Below are positions 31,500 to 44,989 of a stretch of 64,000 bases of DNA, in pieces. The translations under genes and the position numbers were made by a program. The notes beneath the pieces are model-generated. The model did not search any database and was not told the DNA's origin. It was given only the letters and a program-made list of their open reading frames with translations. Source of the stretch: Isoetes taiwanensis (lineage: Eukaryota > Streptophyta > Lycopodiopsida > Isoetales > Isoetaceae); assembly GCA_021234155.1 (NCBI GenBank), contig JAJEKV010000023.1:7790009-7854008 (forward strand), given 5' to 3'. Positions within the stretch are counted from its first letter, which is position 1. Each line of letters starts with the position of its first letter.

Positions 31500-33331
31500 T
31501 TGTTTAGCTTTATGATGATAAAACATGTTCAATAAGTAGCCTGTCATAACAAAACAAGAACCTATCTGGCATATAGGCTTGATACCCATAAAGCAGAAAA
31601 GGTTTCAGATTTAGATTATAGGTAATCCTATTAGTCAAGGGCCAGAGGTGCTCATTGGTAAAGATCTCTGTAGAAGTAGCATAGGCCGATAAATCCTCAA
31701 AGTTTGGCTTATAGTTCATTCTCAATATGAGTGCTATCAACATCTTTAAGCACCACAAAATGGTCATCAGTAAGAAGCACATCATTGCATATGAAGACAT
31801 TGAAAAAATTTTCAAATCTGCCTATCCCCGACCAGCCTCTATTTGCTTTATCTAACTTTCTATTTCTATGGGCCATAGCAGTTTTGAACAACTCTATTTA
31901 AAATGCAAGTTTTAGCCATGTCATACCAACCTTTTGTTTGAGTAATTGATTCAATTCCTGTGTTTCCAGATGACCCTGAGGGCTGTTTTGTCTAACTATG
32001 TTGTAGAACCTGTTTGAGCCTTTAAGCACATCCATAAAATTGGACCACTTACCAACATTATATCCTTTCCCACTAAGATAGCTATCTAGCCATCTCCAAA
32101 ATTCCCTTATCTTTGTGCCGTCAAAAGTATAGGGACAGTTTCAATCCTGTGGCCACAAAATTTATATTGAGGGGAATCAACCTTATCTGTACACCTAATA
32201 TACATGACTTGATTGGCTGGAAGAGATGAAGGCTTACTAATTTGGAGCCAGTAGGTGATAAAATCCATGGCTAGAGATCTCCATCCATTTGTAGCTTTCC
32301 ATACATACTTAGCACCAAGGCTTGACTATGCTTGAGAAGAGATTCAAATCCCAATTTACACCGTCCTTACTATGTGTAATTTCACCCCAATTAACAAAGT
32401 GCATGTCTTTCCAAAGGAAATCTCTCAGGCATCTCTCAATTGCATTATAGGTTTCTTTGTTAGCAATTAGGACAGAGGAGAAAGTATAGTGTTGGCCAGG
32501 ACTGCATTAGCAATCAGGGCTACCAGGAAAGGAGAGATTAGGTGAGAGAGTATGAAGCTTTTTCTTGATCCTGGCAGCAATTGGTCTCCATAATTCTTTA
32601 TTGGAACGATATTTGCCAAAGGCAAGCCAAGAAGGGTGATAGCCTGATTGGGAGGATTAACTTTAATCCTCCTTGTTTCCATTGAGCTAATAGGGTCTTT
32701 CCACAAAATACTGCATTTATTTAAATTGAGCTGCACCCCTGAAATAGTACCATAGTTTTCTATGCAATCAAGCAGATGGTTGAAACAATTTTGATTGGCC
32801 TTCAAAAGGATGGAAGTGTCATTCGTGTACTGCAAAATAGTGATTATCAGAGTCTGGCATTTGAAGACTTTGGATTTTGCCTTTGGAGAGGAGTAACAAC
32901 TCTAGTAAGCATTTTTGCAAGACAGAGAAAAAGGTAAGGAGCCAGGGGACAACCTTTCCTGACCCCTCTTCTTATTGGAAAAAGTTTAGTAAGGGACCTA
33001 TTTTAGACTAGAGGAGGGTAACTTGTTGAGGGCCATAATTTTGGATATCAGATTAGGGAGGATCCCAATGTGGTTCAAGGGACTAGAAACTCCCAACTAA
33101 TGGTATTATAAGCATGCTTGAAATCAAGTTTGAGAAGCAGATAACCTTGCTTAGATAACCTACTCTAGTGAATAGTCTCACTAGCTGCTATGTAATTGTC
33201 ACGAATGTATCTGCCTGAGAGAAAGCCAGACTGGCAATTACTAATGTTATTATGTAGGTGCATAAGAATCCTCAGGAATAGGACTTTGACCAAAATCTTA
33301 TTGGTAGCATTGGTTAGAAATATATATCTCC
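31500..33331 (-). pseudogene. decayed LINE reverse transcriptase
   Basis: On the - strand, 33347-33165 reads 'IFLTNATNKILVKVLFLR' and 'SGFLSGRYIRDN', the RT fingers region of plant L1-type LINEs. Further along, 32835-32467 has 'YTNDTSILLKAN' (the catalytic YADD changed to YTND) and 'GVQLNLNKC'. The rest to about 31.5 kb is broken by many stops. It abuts an LTR-like segment at 33332. It may be the missing RT half of the LINE whose endonuclease half ends at 43.77 kb. Confidence 0.7.
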
Positions 33332-33809
33332 CAATATAAGACACCAAGAATTAGGCTCTAGGATAGTAACAGGCTATTGAATAAGAATAGCAGAGGCTCT
33401 AGGAAAAAGTAATGGCTTTCTTAGAATCAGATTCAAGAGCGAATGAGTAGAGCAGTCTTCTTTGACCCCCTATCACTCTTCTGGTAATATCTCTCTTATT
33501 CGGATGAATCATGGAAAGTCCATTCAATTCGGAAACTAGACTCCGGGCCGGTTCCAAAGAAGTAAGAATCGCCTCCATCGGAGCTCTGGTTGCCGAGATA
33601 TGTGTAACTGAAGTTCAGGGTCTATTTATAGGTCTCTGCTACGACTTTAGCCCCTTTTAATTTAGCTATGCCATTTTAGCTTCATAAATATTGACCATAG
33701 GTTGCCTTCATTGCCTTTCCTTGCCAATAATTTACCAAACTTAGACACCCACGCTAGTCCACCAGGACTAACATCCAAGACCACTCCCCCGAGCTACCAT
33801 ATTCATAAC
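33332..33809 (-). repeat. LTR-like segment, inverted copy of 46688-47161
   Basis: About 475 bp that closely matches 46688-47161 in reverse orientation, from GTTATGAATATGG to CTTATATTG. It contains a TATA-like TATAAATAGACC (complement near 33628), typical of an LTR promoter. Confidence 0.85.
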
Positions 33810-34159
33810 TGTTAAACAGAACGCAAATTGAAAATGACGAGGTAAATTATTTGAATTCTTCATCATATCTATCTCCCTCGGACCTATAGTTGAATTGGGT
33901 AAAATGTGCCGCCCACAACGGTGATATTATAGGTTAGAGTCCTACTAAGTCCAGCCCAAATCATCACCTGCTTCGCGTTCATCTCGGACGTGATCCATGG
34001 CTGCGGCAAAAAGAAATGAACAATACTATTAACAAAACAACCATTGTTTAAAGCAGTTGTGTTGTTGGGGGACTACCTTCTTACCTTTTGGACCTAGAAC
34101 TCCATCACATGGATATAAGCACTGCATAACTTAATGCTAAATTTCATGAGAAAATATTC
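33810..34159. other. no gene recognised
   Basis: Short unmatched sequence between two retroelement remnants. Confidence 0.35.
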
Positions 34160-35200
34160 ATGAGACAAGCACATGGCTTCGAGCAGGGGAATAATTTAGT
34201 ATGGAGACAAAACAGGATTGTTTTTTGGTTAAAACAGTCATGGAGGCAGCAATATAAGTACATTGATTCTTTTTTTAAAACAATAAGGATCTATAAAACT
34301 GAAAAACAAAGGAAATTTATACATATTCAAACAAGGAGAGCAGTATTGCATAATTGCTCTCCATGTTGATGATTGTTTGATGGCAGCATCCACTTTGGAG
34401 GTTATGAAACTTTGCAAATCCACTCTCAAAAATAGAATCAAAATGACGTGCTTAGGTGAACTCTCAAAGTTCTTGGCAATAGAAGTGAAGAGGGATAAAA
34501 AAATAAGAGGTTTATGCTCAGTCAAGGAAAATACATACAACAGATACTTCACATGTTCAAAATGGCAAATTGTAATGTAGTGAAGACGCCTATGGTATTG
34601 ATACAATGCTTTCTACTGAAATGTGTCATGCTAGTGAGGAAGAAATGGAGAAAATGAAAACAAAACCGTATATGGAATTAGTTGGATATTTAATGTACTT
34701 AGTAAATTGCACCAAGCCTGACATAACCTATGCGGCAAACATGCTGAGCAGATTTAGAAGAAGGATTTTGTGATGCTGACTGGGCATGTGATATAGATGG
34801 AAGGAAGTCTACTCCAGGATATATAGTGCTTTTAGGTGGAGGTCCAAATTCTTGGAAATGCAAAAAAACAGATTGTCAACAATAGAGGCAAAATACAATG
34901 TTGCTACTCCTATTACAAAGGAGTCTGTCTGTGCTAGAAGATTAATGGCAGAACTTGGTAATTTACAAAGATGCCCAACAAAGATATACAGTGACAGTTC
35001 TAGCTGCATAGCTATGATAACGAATGCCATCATGCATGAAAGAACCAAACAAAAAAAAAAAAGGGTTTGATTGAATTACATTATATGAGTACAGATTTGC
35101 AATGTGCTGAAATATTAACTAAACCTCTTGTTGAAAAAAAAAAGTATGTGTTTTTTAGGAAAAAGATTGGATGCACACATGCCAGCGTAACATGGTACAA
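34160..35200 (+). pseudogene. decayed copia RT / RNase H
   Basis: Scattered frames show copia motifs in order: 'MRQAHGFEQG' and 'FWLKQSWRQQYKY' (RT), 'FCDADWACDIDGRKSTPGY' (RNase H start, about 34768), 'STIEAKYNVAT' (about 34870), 'IYSDSSSCIAM' (about 34985) and 'LQCAEILTKPL' (about 35095). Many stops and frameshifts. No LTR was identified on either side. Confidence 0.8.
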
Positions 35201-35917
35201 TGCACATATGACATGAAAGATAGATGTTGTGAATTTAATGTCATATGTAGATGTCTAAGACAAGAGGTGGTAGTACAACAGTTACATTTGGGTTCCATAT
35301 AAATATATCAGCTAAAGGTTGTGGCATCCATGATATCATCGGTTCACCTATATAGAAAGAAAATGAGGTCGAATGAAATAGTGGCAAATACACATGTTGT
35401 TTCTAGAAATATTGAAAACTTAAAAGCGAAAGTTTGTTGATCGATTTGAGCGCCGAGATCAACTAAAAGATGAACCAATGAAGTTGCAGAACCATTGAAG
35501 AGCCTGACGATTGTGCTTCGAAAGTGTGTTAAGAGGAGTATTAGGCCCGGTCAATTGGCGAACAATGATCGGGTAAATACCATTCAAACAGTAGTACGAA
35601 GTGCGAAACCGTTGAAAGTAATTTGAAGTCCATTGTTGCTATATATTTAATTGTATGTTAAAGTGAAGATTAAACATCAAAATTGTATGGATTTGTATAG
35701 ATTGACTAGAACATCTTTATTGTAATTTAACAAATATAATAAAATAGCTTTTTTTAACATCCATGGCAATCAATAGACCATAGAATCCATACGATAGGCT
35801 AGAACGATCTAGAACGTCAGCAAACATAATGAATTTGGTACAACTCTTGGGCAAAAGCCTAAATAAAATGATGTCTTGATCCTTAGGCAAAACAATCAAA
35901 TTAGACTTTAAATTCTA
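35201..35917. other. no gene recognised
   Basis: Could include the 3' untranslated part or LTR of the copia remnant. No terminal repeat was matched by eye. Confidence 0.35.
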
Positions 35918-35947
35918 CTAGTAAACATGTGCCCGACGTTGCCGGGC
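35918..35947 (-). mobile_element. Helitron-like 3' terminus, second copy
   Basis: On the - strand: hairpin GCCCGGC-AAC-GTCGGGC (35931-35947), 9-nt spacer, CTAG (35918-35921), host T. Same design and nearly the same hairpin as 14732-14759, but with different flanks. The body would lie to the right. Confidence 0.55.
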
Positions 35948-38599
35948 TAGTCCTGCCATGTATTTTTACTTGGTCTAACAACACATGTTAATACTTGCAA
36001 GAATGTACATTATTTGCTTTTGTAATTATTTTGTGTCGTGAACATGTGTCGCAATTGTGGTGGTATGCCCCATGCTGCTGCTAAACAAAACCAATGGTTG
36101 GATGGTCAGTAGTCTAGAATAACTGCTATACCTCCATAATAAACTGCCCACTTCTTTTGGATCCGCGCTTCTCTCATTTTGCATAACTCCTCTCTACACT
36201 TGCAAAGCTGGAGAGTTCTTCTTGTACTAAAAAATAGGTATCTTAAGATGGTTGCCGTGCGGAAGAATATAGAGTCCTTAAATGCACCTGGAATTATACC
36301 AGAAAATGACGAGGGCAATTAGATCTTATAGCTCCTATGCGACAAACAGAGATTACTCCATCAAGATATATATGCATGCCATTATTCAAAAAAATGCAAA
36401 GCCCCATCCAGATTGGAGTGAGTGTCTGTCATCGTCTCTGGAATCCTTATGATACAAAGATTTAGAGCTCTAGGATCTGAGCCATGATCTTGCTCATCCC
36501 TCAAATGTACATGTTCCATTGTACCTTTTGGTGAAGAAGTTTGCGCGCCCACCTTAACTCCCACATCAATTTCTGCCTCTGAAGTTTGCACTGAGACATC
36601 CACCATCTATGTAGAGTTTTGACCATTATAGTCAGTAACTAAGGTAAGAAATAACTGTAAAATGTCAAAATACACATTATCATTGATGTGCCTTTCAAGC
36701 ATCCTTCAGAATGAATACTTTAAACATGATCTCTTATTGTAGAAAACAAATGTTGGACCTGAACGTTTAAAATATGAGTAAGATCATGATGTTGTATATC
36801 AAGAAGTGTGCCTCGAAAAACCCAAGAAGGTCCATTTTCATCCCAGCATCAATCTGGACAAGCATGTTTCTGGCAATGGCTGTTGATGACTAAACATCCC
36901 TGCAATGTAGGTCAATTATTCTCATCCAACAGTGGTCTCTGAGCACTAAATACTTTAATCAACAGATAATACACCACTATCTGAGTGCCGTGATGAAGCC
37001 CCCCTGGGCTGATCTCTTACTAGGCAAGAATTATCTCTCATCTAAAATCTTATAAAACACTCAATACCTTTTCTGCACTGGTTAGGATATTATTTTGGAT
37101 GAAGTACCTTATTGCTAGCTCTTTTTGCGATTGCCATGATAAACCACAAGTTGTAATTAAGCCAATCAGATCAATCCGAGCAAAGCATATAAATTAAAAT
37201 AAATCTGATAACCTCGTATTGCAAGTCTAGTGATAACTTTTCAAGAACATTACGGAATCAGATCGTAAAAATATTGTTTGGACTCAGAAAACTTAACCTA
37301 TCATGGCCATATTATACACCATGAAAAAGCTCTTGAAGAGAGCTTTCCAACACAACAAAAAAAATTGGAAACTGATTATGAATCAAGAATTATGATAAAA
37401 ATCAAAACTACATTATATTGCAAAAAGGTATCCAATTTGGAAAGTACTAAAAGGAGTTATCTCGCATGATAGATCAGAGCCTAATCATATAACTAACATA
37501 AAGTCCTTTGCACGAGCTTTCCAAATGCCCAAGATCGTCTAATTCTAACATATGTAGCTCAGGTTATGAGCTCAGGAGCAATTGCCATTTTATCACTTCT
37601 CTCTCTAGCGCTTTTCTTTCTAATACATGTTAGGAGAATACCAAATGTTAGGAAGATATAGGTCTAGAAGAATGTCCATAACATAATAGAAAGTTCTACA
37701 TTTCTACTTGGACATAGTTGAACGTGACATAAATAAAAATTGTCTATTCAAGTTCAGAAGCCATAGTATTTGCTACCACGTTCTTTTTTTTTTGGAGGGA
37801 TAAAATGCAGACTTTACTTATTCTGGGAAAAAGTTACAAAACCATTGGCAGGAGTGCACCCATTCGGTGAATATGAGATGGGGGTAGCTGCATACTCCAT
37901 CTTGCACTGTTCATAGTTGTCCTATATTTCTACCTTTACAACTTCTTCTTCTTCGCTACCAAAGTTGACCGCTCATCGTACTAAAGAATTGCTGGTAATT
38001 GCAATGCCCCCCACGTGGCATCACTAATGAGGGAAAGAACCACAAATGCCATGCTGTCGAGGTCTCCTGAAACTGCAAACCCCAATGGTTGACTTTGAGC
38101 TAGTTCTAGAATTGACCACATCACTAGGAGTTCTTTATTTTCTGTATCTTTAACAAGGAGATAACTCCTTATGTTTTGATACATTGATAAGAAGAACATG
38201 AGTTTTAAAATTCATGGATTGACCTGGTAAAAATACAAATTGGCCAGGATCATCAGGTCAAAATACAAAGTATAGTTTCAAAAAGGCTTGCAGGTTTATA
38301 TCGAGGTCGCTAGGTGCTTAAAAGGTGCCAACTAGAGTTCTTTGGTAACCCTCAGGTTAGGTCAACTGCAAATCACTAGGTGTCACTTTCTGATCCATGT
38401 TGCATCCCAAAATCTGCAAACATTCTTCTGCCTCCAGTCTACATTCTTTGCCGAGCAGTCATATCACTTTTTGCATTTCTCGTTCCTCCACATCTCTTTC
38501 TCTAACCTTTCGCCTCATATTTCCGAATCTCTCTCTCTCTCTCTAACCTTTTGCCTCTGCCCTTGAATCATCAGCTAATGTTCTTAGTCTAGGACTTTT
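35948..38599. other. no recognised gene; possible Helitron interior
   Basis: The - strand ORFs at 36106-36318, 36382-36606 and 37981-38199 have protein-like composition but no family I can name. They could be captured exon pieces. A short (TC)n run lies near 38528-38544. Confidence 0.35.
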
Positions 38600-40436
38600 C
38601 ACCATTATGGATCGCCTATTGGTATCTGCGGCTCCGAAAATATCCAAAGATTCAGTATCAACCGAGGATTCGAGGTCTCAGAAATAGTTTATACAATTTA
38701 GGAGCTTCTTCATGGCCGCCTTCAGTGTTTTGGATGTTCCAAAACAAGGAGTATCAGAATGGGACAAACGACACCATGAAGAAGATTCGGTCATTCCAAG
38801 GACTTCAACTCCAATTTGTTTCAATGCAGATTGGATGAATATCCTTAGGGAACAAAAAACCCTCTATCCTTTGAATGAAGATCTTATAGAAGGTATTAAT
38901 CTAGACTTCCAATTCATCTGAAATAAGTATGAGTGCCTAAAAACATGATGTAATCAGATGGGTTGAGAAAGAGGGATTCAAATTGGAAGAAATAGCTAAA
39001 CAAATTTGCTCTTTAAGTAGAACCAACCAAATTTCGTCCATGCATTCGCTTTAGTATCCTTATTTCATGCTCAAGATTATCTCACAAGAAGCAACCATAA
39101 ACTTGATGCAAAGGAGCCGTATTACTCATCAAGGATTTCAGATAAAATTCCAGAAATCATATTACTCAGTCTTTCCCAAATGCTTTTCAACCAAAATCTT
39201 CCTCCAACGCCATGGTCTAAAGCCAGTCTATTGGAATGAAGAATGCTTCAAGCCAATCTTCAATTTGGTAGGTCAATTCATCACAGTCTCTTTTCGTCCT
39301 GACAGACACGTTGTCATCTATGTCCAATTGGATTTGCTCAAACCAATCCCGTAGGAAGTGACATTTTTTTATTTGTTTGGATCCCAAATGTAGCATGCAA
39401 CTAAATTGGAGTGGCCTTCCCCATGTGGAATCTGTGGCAAGAGACTTCATGGTGGATTGAAATGCGCACCAAGGACAAGTACTCAAGAACCATCGGCTTC
39501 TTGGAAAACAACAGAGAATATACCTTCATACAGTTGGAATCTTATGGGAGAAAAGTTCACCGCCCAGTAGACACTCAAGGGAGGAAAGATCCAGAAAACC
39601 CAAAATGGACCACACGGTACATGAATCTTAATGGGAGTGCTAAGAAAATGCAAAGGAGAAAACATGACCGTGAGAGACTATGGCATGCAAACTGTGACCT
39701 CTCTCAAAGAATAGTATATGCATTCTAGGATAAAAGACAAGATTCCAGAAGGAGATGAAAAAAAAAGAGGTGTTTTTTCACAACAGAGTTACTTGGCAAT
39801 ATTCAATGGGAACAGTCCACCGAACATGATTTATATGCAAGGACCAGTATCAAAAAGCAATAACAGGATAATATCTGTGAAACACAAAATATTAGAATTC
39901 AAGAGTCAAGTAAAAGAGAATTTCGAATAGAAGAAAGGGAAAATATTCATCGCTCAGATATTATGAAGACAAACAAGGAAATATCAGAATCAGTCGAGGC
40001 AACATAAGATTATGTCACAGAAGATTGGATGGATTTTGATAATGGAAATACATATGCACCACCAGAAATAGAAGAAAGTTTTGATACAGAAAATGGACAT
40101 GGTTCAGAAGTAGATAAAAAAATAATAAGTGCCTATCAACAAACAGAGATACTGTTGATTTGAAAAGACCTTTCTCAGTTGCTCCCTTCAAAGGCAAAAT
40201 TAGACTCCAAAATGGAAGTCATAAAAGGGAAAGAAATAGCAGGGAAGAACAAATATAATCAAGGATGTTGAATCAAATTATGTGGACATCCTATCCAGTC
40301 TAACTACTAATAGAGCAACTAACAGGCTTCCTCTTTCCTATACCACCATCAATTGTACTCAAATGGCTCATTTGCAGCAAGATTGTGTAGTTGATGATGA
40401 TAACATGTCTTTCTTGCAAGATTTATAGCCTTCAAG
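38600..40436 (+). pseudogene. plant L1-type LINE, ORF1 region
   Basis: Broken frames show an ORF1 of the plant L1 kind: 'GLKPVYWNEECFKPI' and 'RHVVIYVQLDLLKPIP' (about 39205-39355) resemble the DUF4283-type RNA-binding region, followed by basic/acidic linker sequence (39411-39728). Stops are frequent. It is cut at 40436 by the solo LTR, and the LINE resumes at 42005. Confidence 0.6.
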
Positions 40437-42004
40437 TGTGACGCTCCTTGCGCTATATATGGCAGCCCACGGTATACAACGAAGGACCTTCCCCATCCAA
40501 CGGCTATCCGTCGTATGGTCCCTCTGTCTAACTCGCATCTAGGGTGGCCAGACTATCAAGTAGAGGACTCAGAGGTGTCATTCTGTTCCGTCCTCTAGGG
40601 GTCCCTATATCAGCGGAAGCAAAACATATAAACATAAGCACTAACATTAACATAACAACAATAAACTACTCCATAGGGAAGTGATAATCCATCCATCCAT
40701 GTCACTGAATACAAGAATACATCGAATACATCAAATAGAGGCTCCTACCCAGGGCTCAGACTCAAGGAGGGGTCGACTGACAGTTGGGGGCCTCCAGATA
40801 GAACAGACTGAGTTATGGCAATGACTTGGACTGGCAATAGCCAATGGCTAGGTTGACCACTCCATCCGCCCCTCCTGTGCATACTTTGCAGATAGGCTAA
40901 ATCAGGCTCTGTCGTAACTGTAACCTGCCGGAGACGTAATCCCATGGTATCACCCAACGAGACTACTCTGTGTTGCATCTCCCTGGTCCAATGAGGTAGG
41001 AATGATTGTATCTCCCCCTCCCGAAGTGCAGTGGCTCCATGCAGTGTACCCGATTAAACTCCCCAAAACAAGAGCCAAGCCGACACTTGCAAGAGTCAGG
41101 GCGACACCATTGACCCAGGAAGTGTCGGACCCATACCCGGCCCACGCGAAGTGAACTACTATGAGCCTAGCCTGCTATGGGACTCCAGTAGCCACGCTCA
41201 ACAGGATCCTCCCTCCACTTTGCCACTGACCCCATTGTGTGGTGTTCAGTCACTCCATAGCCTCCATAACCAGGTGGGCTCTATGCACAGACCGCATAAT
41301 AATGGGAACTAATGGGTCTAAACTAGGAGCATCATCTACTAGTGGCTACTAGGTCTCTACCCCCCTTCCCAATACACAAGAGGTGCAAACATGAGATCAA
41401 CCAACATCATATCAACATAATCTTGATAATAAATGAGAATAACAACTAATCCTAATCACATACATCTAACTTACAGTTAGGGTTCATTGATTAGGGTTCA
41501 TGTTCAGAATTATAGGTTCTAGGATGGCTCTACTAGGATACAAGGTGCAACTCAACTCGAAATACCTGCTCCTAACGAGCTGCCTTCGGCTCTCTGGTTC
41601 TTCGTCTCTAGTAGGTGACTCGAGTTGATGATCCTCCTCTGTTGCGCTTGCGCTCCTGGACGATCTAGGCTATCGAAGACGATCCACGGATCGGAGCTGT
41701 GGGTCCAAACTGGTGGGTCTGAGGTTGATGGAGCCAAAAGTGGCTAGGATTTAGGGTTTAGCCTTTTTAAATGTTAGGGTTCACATGAATGCCACTTGGC
41801 TCCCATAGGTGCGTCTATGTGGCGGTTCACCTATAAGGTGAGGCCATGTGGAAATGGCTTCTTACCTTAGGTTGGCTAAGTTATGTAGATAACTTAGTCA
41901 TCTCCCCCACATTAGGTGTATACAAGTCTACTTATGTAGAGTTGTATAGTAATGTGGCCATAAAATATACGTATTTATACCATATATTTTAGGGGAACGT
42001 CACA
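40437..42004. mobile_element. solo LTR, 1,568 bp, inserted in a LINE
   Basis: The ends are TGTGACG...CGTCACA, a 7-bp inverted repeat. A 5-bp duplication TCAAG lies at 40432-40436 and 42005-42009. No primer site or protein inside. The TGTGACG start and large size are usual for plant Ty3/gypsy LTRs. Orientation is uncertain because both ends read the same. Confidence 0.8.
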
Positions 42005-43770
42005 TCAAGGATGATGGATGATATGCTGCAGCTGTAGAACGATTTCTAGCAGAAGCAGTAGAGGAATTTATGCAATCCCTTACATATATTCTGAAAAACA
42101 ATAAGGGTTTAAAGGATGCTAAAAATGCGAATCCCTAGGTAAGTACTTCAACCCTCTTTGGTTTGAATAATTCGACTCCCAGATCCTATATTTCCAAAAG
42201 AGCCCTCATACCAATCACTTTCAGATTTTGGATCCCTTGCGAGGGAAAGATAGATGACATTAAAACAAAGGAATATTTTGATACTCCAAAAGGTTTTGGC
42301 CTTCTTAGTCGTTACTTAAAAAGGATAATCAAAGTTTATCTCTTATCAAATGGTAGAAGAGGCAAAAGAAGGTCAATATAAAGCACCCGAACTTTAATGG
42401 ACCAACCTCAAATACAAGGAAAATCAAGTCTTGTTAATCAATCTAGCTGCTTTAGGCAGATTCATTGCATTGGCAAGATCCTATAGGGCTGATCTTCAGA
42501 AACATCATCTCCCAAGCTTTGAAGCCTCAAATCTTGGTGGATGGATTAAGAAAGGGGCTGGTTCCTCCTTCATAGCAGCTGAAGGTACCAAAGGGGGTTT
42601 AGCAATGATTTGGAGTGCCCTAGATGTGACATCCTCCTATTATAGCCCTTCCAATAGCACTGCATCAATATCCAAGATAAAAATGTAGGTGTCATAAATG
42701 TTTATGCCCCTACTGAACCAAATGAAAGGGCCCCTATTTGGAAGGATATAAGGAAATGGATTCTTAGTCAGAGTACTATCAAAGACTGGATTATGGGATG
42801 GAACTTAAACAACACTCCTCACTTGGACTTTAAGCTAGGAAATAAAATCTTTATATCTAGAAATGAGAGTATTAAGTGGGATGCCCTTGTGCAATCAACC
42901 AGTTTGGACTACGTCCCTTTAGAAGCGAAATACACTTGGTCAAACAAAGGGCTGGAAATGAAAGGCCCTATTGTATACTAGATACATTTGATGTTAGCAA
43001 TCCAAATATTCCTATGTTAGATAACTGCATCGTCATAGGGGATGAAGGGAATGTGGTCTCTGATCACTTCCCTCAAATTATGGACACCAAAGATCTTACT
43101 CCTGTTTCTAAGCTCCAAACTCCCCTTTCAAGCTAAACTGTTCGATCTTGAACAATGCCACCTTCTGCTCTAACTTTAGACAGTTCTATCTTTCTCAGTC
43201 AATGAAATTGTTTAGTAATAAACTTAAAGCTTGCAAGAAGTGGATAAAACAGTGGGGAAAGGAAAGGTAGAAAAAAATAAATGAGGAAAAGGGCAATCTC
43301 TTAAGAAACATGAGGGAGGTTATTCTGAAAAATAATATTAAAGCCATTGAGAAAAGAGAAGCAAAGAGCATGGCACTAAGGGCCAAAATCACCCAGTATA
43401 ACAGGATGGAACATGATAGCTCAAGCTACTTCTTTAAAGTAGCCCAAAACAGGTTGGTGAAGAATTCCATCACTGTTGTGCAAGATGCTAATGGTAGCAA
43501 TATAGAGGATGAGCAAGGCATTAAAGATAAATTCTTGAAACAAAGAGTACTCAAAAATAGAAATAGACAAAAAGAATTTATTCTTCCAGAAGATCCCTGC
43601 TACCACTCCCATGGATGATGGCTTTGCATAACCTCTAGATGAGAAGGAGGTTCTTTTTGTTCTTAAAAATATGGAGAAAGGGAAAAGTCCAGGGTTTGAT
43701 GATTTTTCCCTTGAGTTCTTGCTTACTTTTTGGCACATGATCAAGCATGATTTCATGAATTTGACTATAG
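42005..43770 (+). pseudogene. plant L1-type LINE, endonuclease and start of RT
   Basis: Continuation of the LINE at 38.6 kb. It has the endonuclease-type 'LPSFEASNLGGW' and 'GTKGGLAMIWS' (42510-42620), 'AKYTWSNKG' (about 42926), 'VSDHFP' (about 43059), the linker 'YNRMEHDSSSYFFKVAQNR' (43399-43455), and 'KSPGFDDFSLEFLL' at the start of RT (about 43684). The frame is broken several times. It ends at about 43770 against an LTR-like segment, before the RT catalytic core. Confidence 0.75.
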
Positions 43771-43776
43771 GAGCTT

Positions 43777-44133
43777 GACTGCTAGATCGAGGGAGGAGCT
43801 ACTAGTGGAAGCTGATTGTCAGGCCTTGCCATAATTCTGCCAATTCTTAGCATCGAATGACCCAGTTGGGTGGTGAACTATCATACATTGGTTATTGCAT
43901 CTTGACCTAGCTCTAGTTTTGGTGAACTAGAGCTTGGCTAATCTGAGTTATCCAAGTAACTCATATTATATATTTGTTTCAAATAGAGATCTTTTGTCAT
44001 TGCTAACAGTTTGATTGTGGAATATGTAGCATTCTGGATGGATTACAGATTGGGAGACCATGAATTGATTGAGAAGCCTTAAATAAGGTTTCAGGGATAT
44101 AAAAGGTATGGTTCATTGGTGGGATCCGTAACA
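43777..44133 (+). repeat. LTR segment followed by primer-binding site
   Basis: Ends GGGATCCGTAACA, directly before a PBS. Its first 80 bp (GACTGCTAGATCGAGGGAGG...) recur at 47164-47250. TATAAAAGG lies near 44097. It seems to be the 3' part of an LTR whose 5' part corresponds to 46687-47163, because the two are adjacent there. Confidence 0.65.
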
Positions 44134-44135
44134 AT

Positions 44136-44147
44136 TGGTATCAGAGC
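44136..44147 (+). promoter_or_regulatory. primer-binding site (initiator-Met tRNA)
   Basis: TGGTATCAGAGC, two bases after the LTR end. Marks the start of an internal LTR-retrotransposon region that has lost its coding sequence. Confidence 0.85.
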
Positions 44148-44989
44148 TGGCTATTCCTAAAGTTTGCAAAGACTTCCGGTTGCTGCTGGAGATTGCAAAC
44201 AGGTTATTCTTGATGTTTGTAAGTCATCTAGTTGGTGCTAGTGATTGCAAACTGGAATAGGATTCCTTCTCCTTTGAGAATATAAATGATCTTCTTTCTA
44301 TGAATTTAAAATCTTTCCTTGAATTATTCTTTCACAAGTTGATTCTACCCAGATCACTCAATTTTTGGATATATTGGTACGGCAAAATTGTTTGTTGCGA
44401 GAAACATATAGGTGCAGGTGATTGGTGACGTGGAATAAGCAGAGGGAATTGAGCCTAATCTTCCTTATCAATCCATTTCATTTGCCAAAATGGATCTCCT
44501 TCCAATCAAACCTAACCAGAACTGACAATCCATCTCCTTGGCCAGGATGGATCTCCGTTGAAACTTTTCCTACATCTACTGAGGGTGTATCTATGGCGGA
44601 CAGATCAATCTTTATCTGAACTATTTATCCTTGACAAATTTTGAACTATTCCAAACTAAGCGAATTCTAAACAATGTAAAAGTGCGGCCCATTGTTTTAG
44701 TAAGATGTCTTGATAATGAATATCTGTCTATAAGAAATTGTAAATCTATTTTATGATCGTGTTGCTTCCTTCTAATGAATGATCATGCCATTAATAGTTG
44801 CACAATGGTTGGTGCCATAAGTGTTGATGTTAAAGGATGACATTGAAATTCTAGATTGGTGTCTAGAGTTTTGAGCAATAGTTAGTGCTACTGGTTGGAG
44901 TCGGTGCTTCAACGGAACCCTTGATCTTTTCTTAATCTTGCCTTTAGAGAGCTGGCTTGCTGATAATGGGGGCGATGAGCTCACCTTCT
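44148..44989 (+). other. internal remnant of the LTR element, non-coding
   Basis: No gag-pol motif. Short ORFs only. A LINE fragment follows at 44990. Confidence 0.45.
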
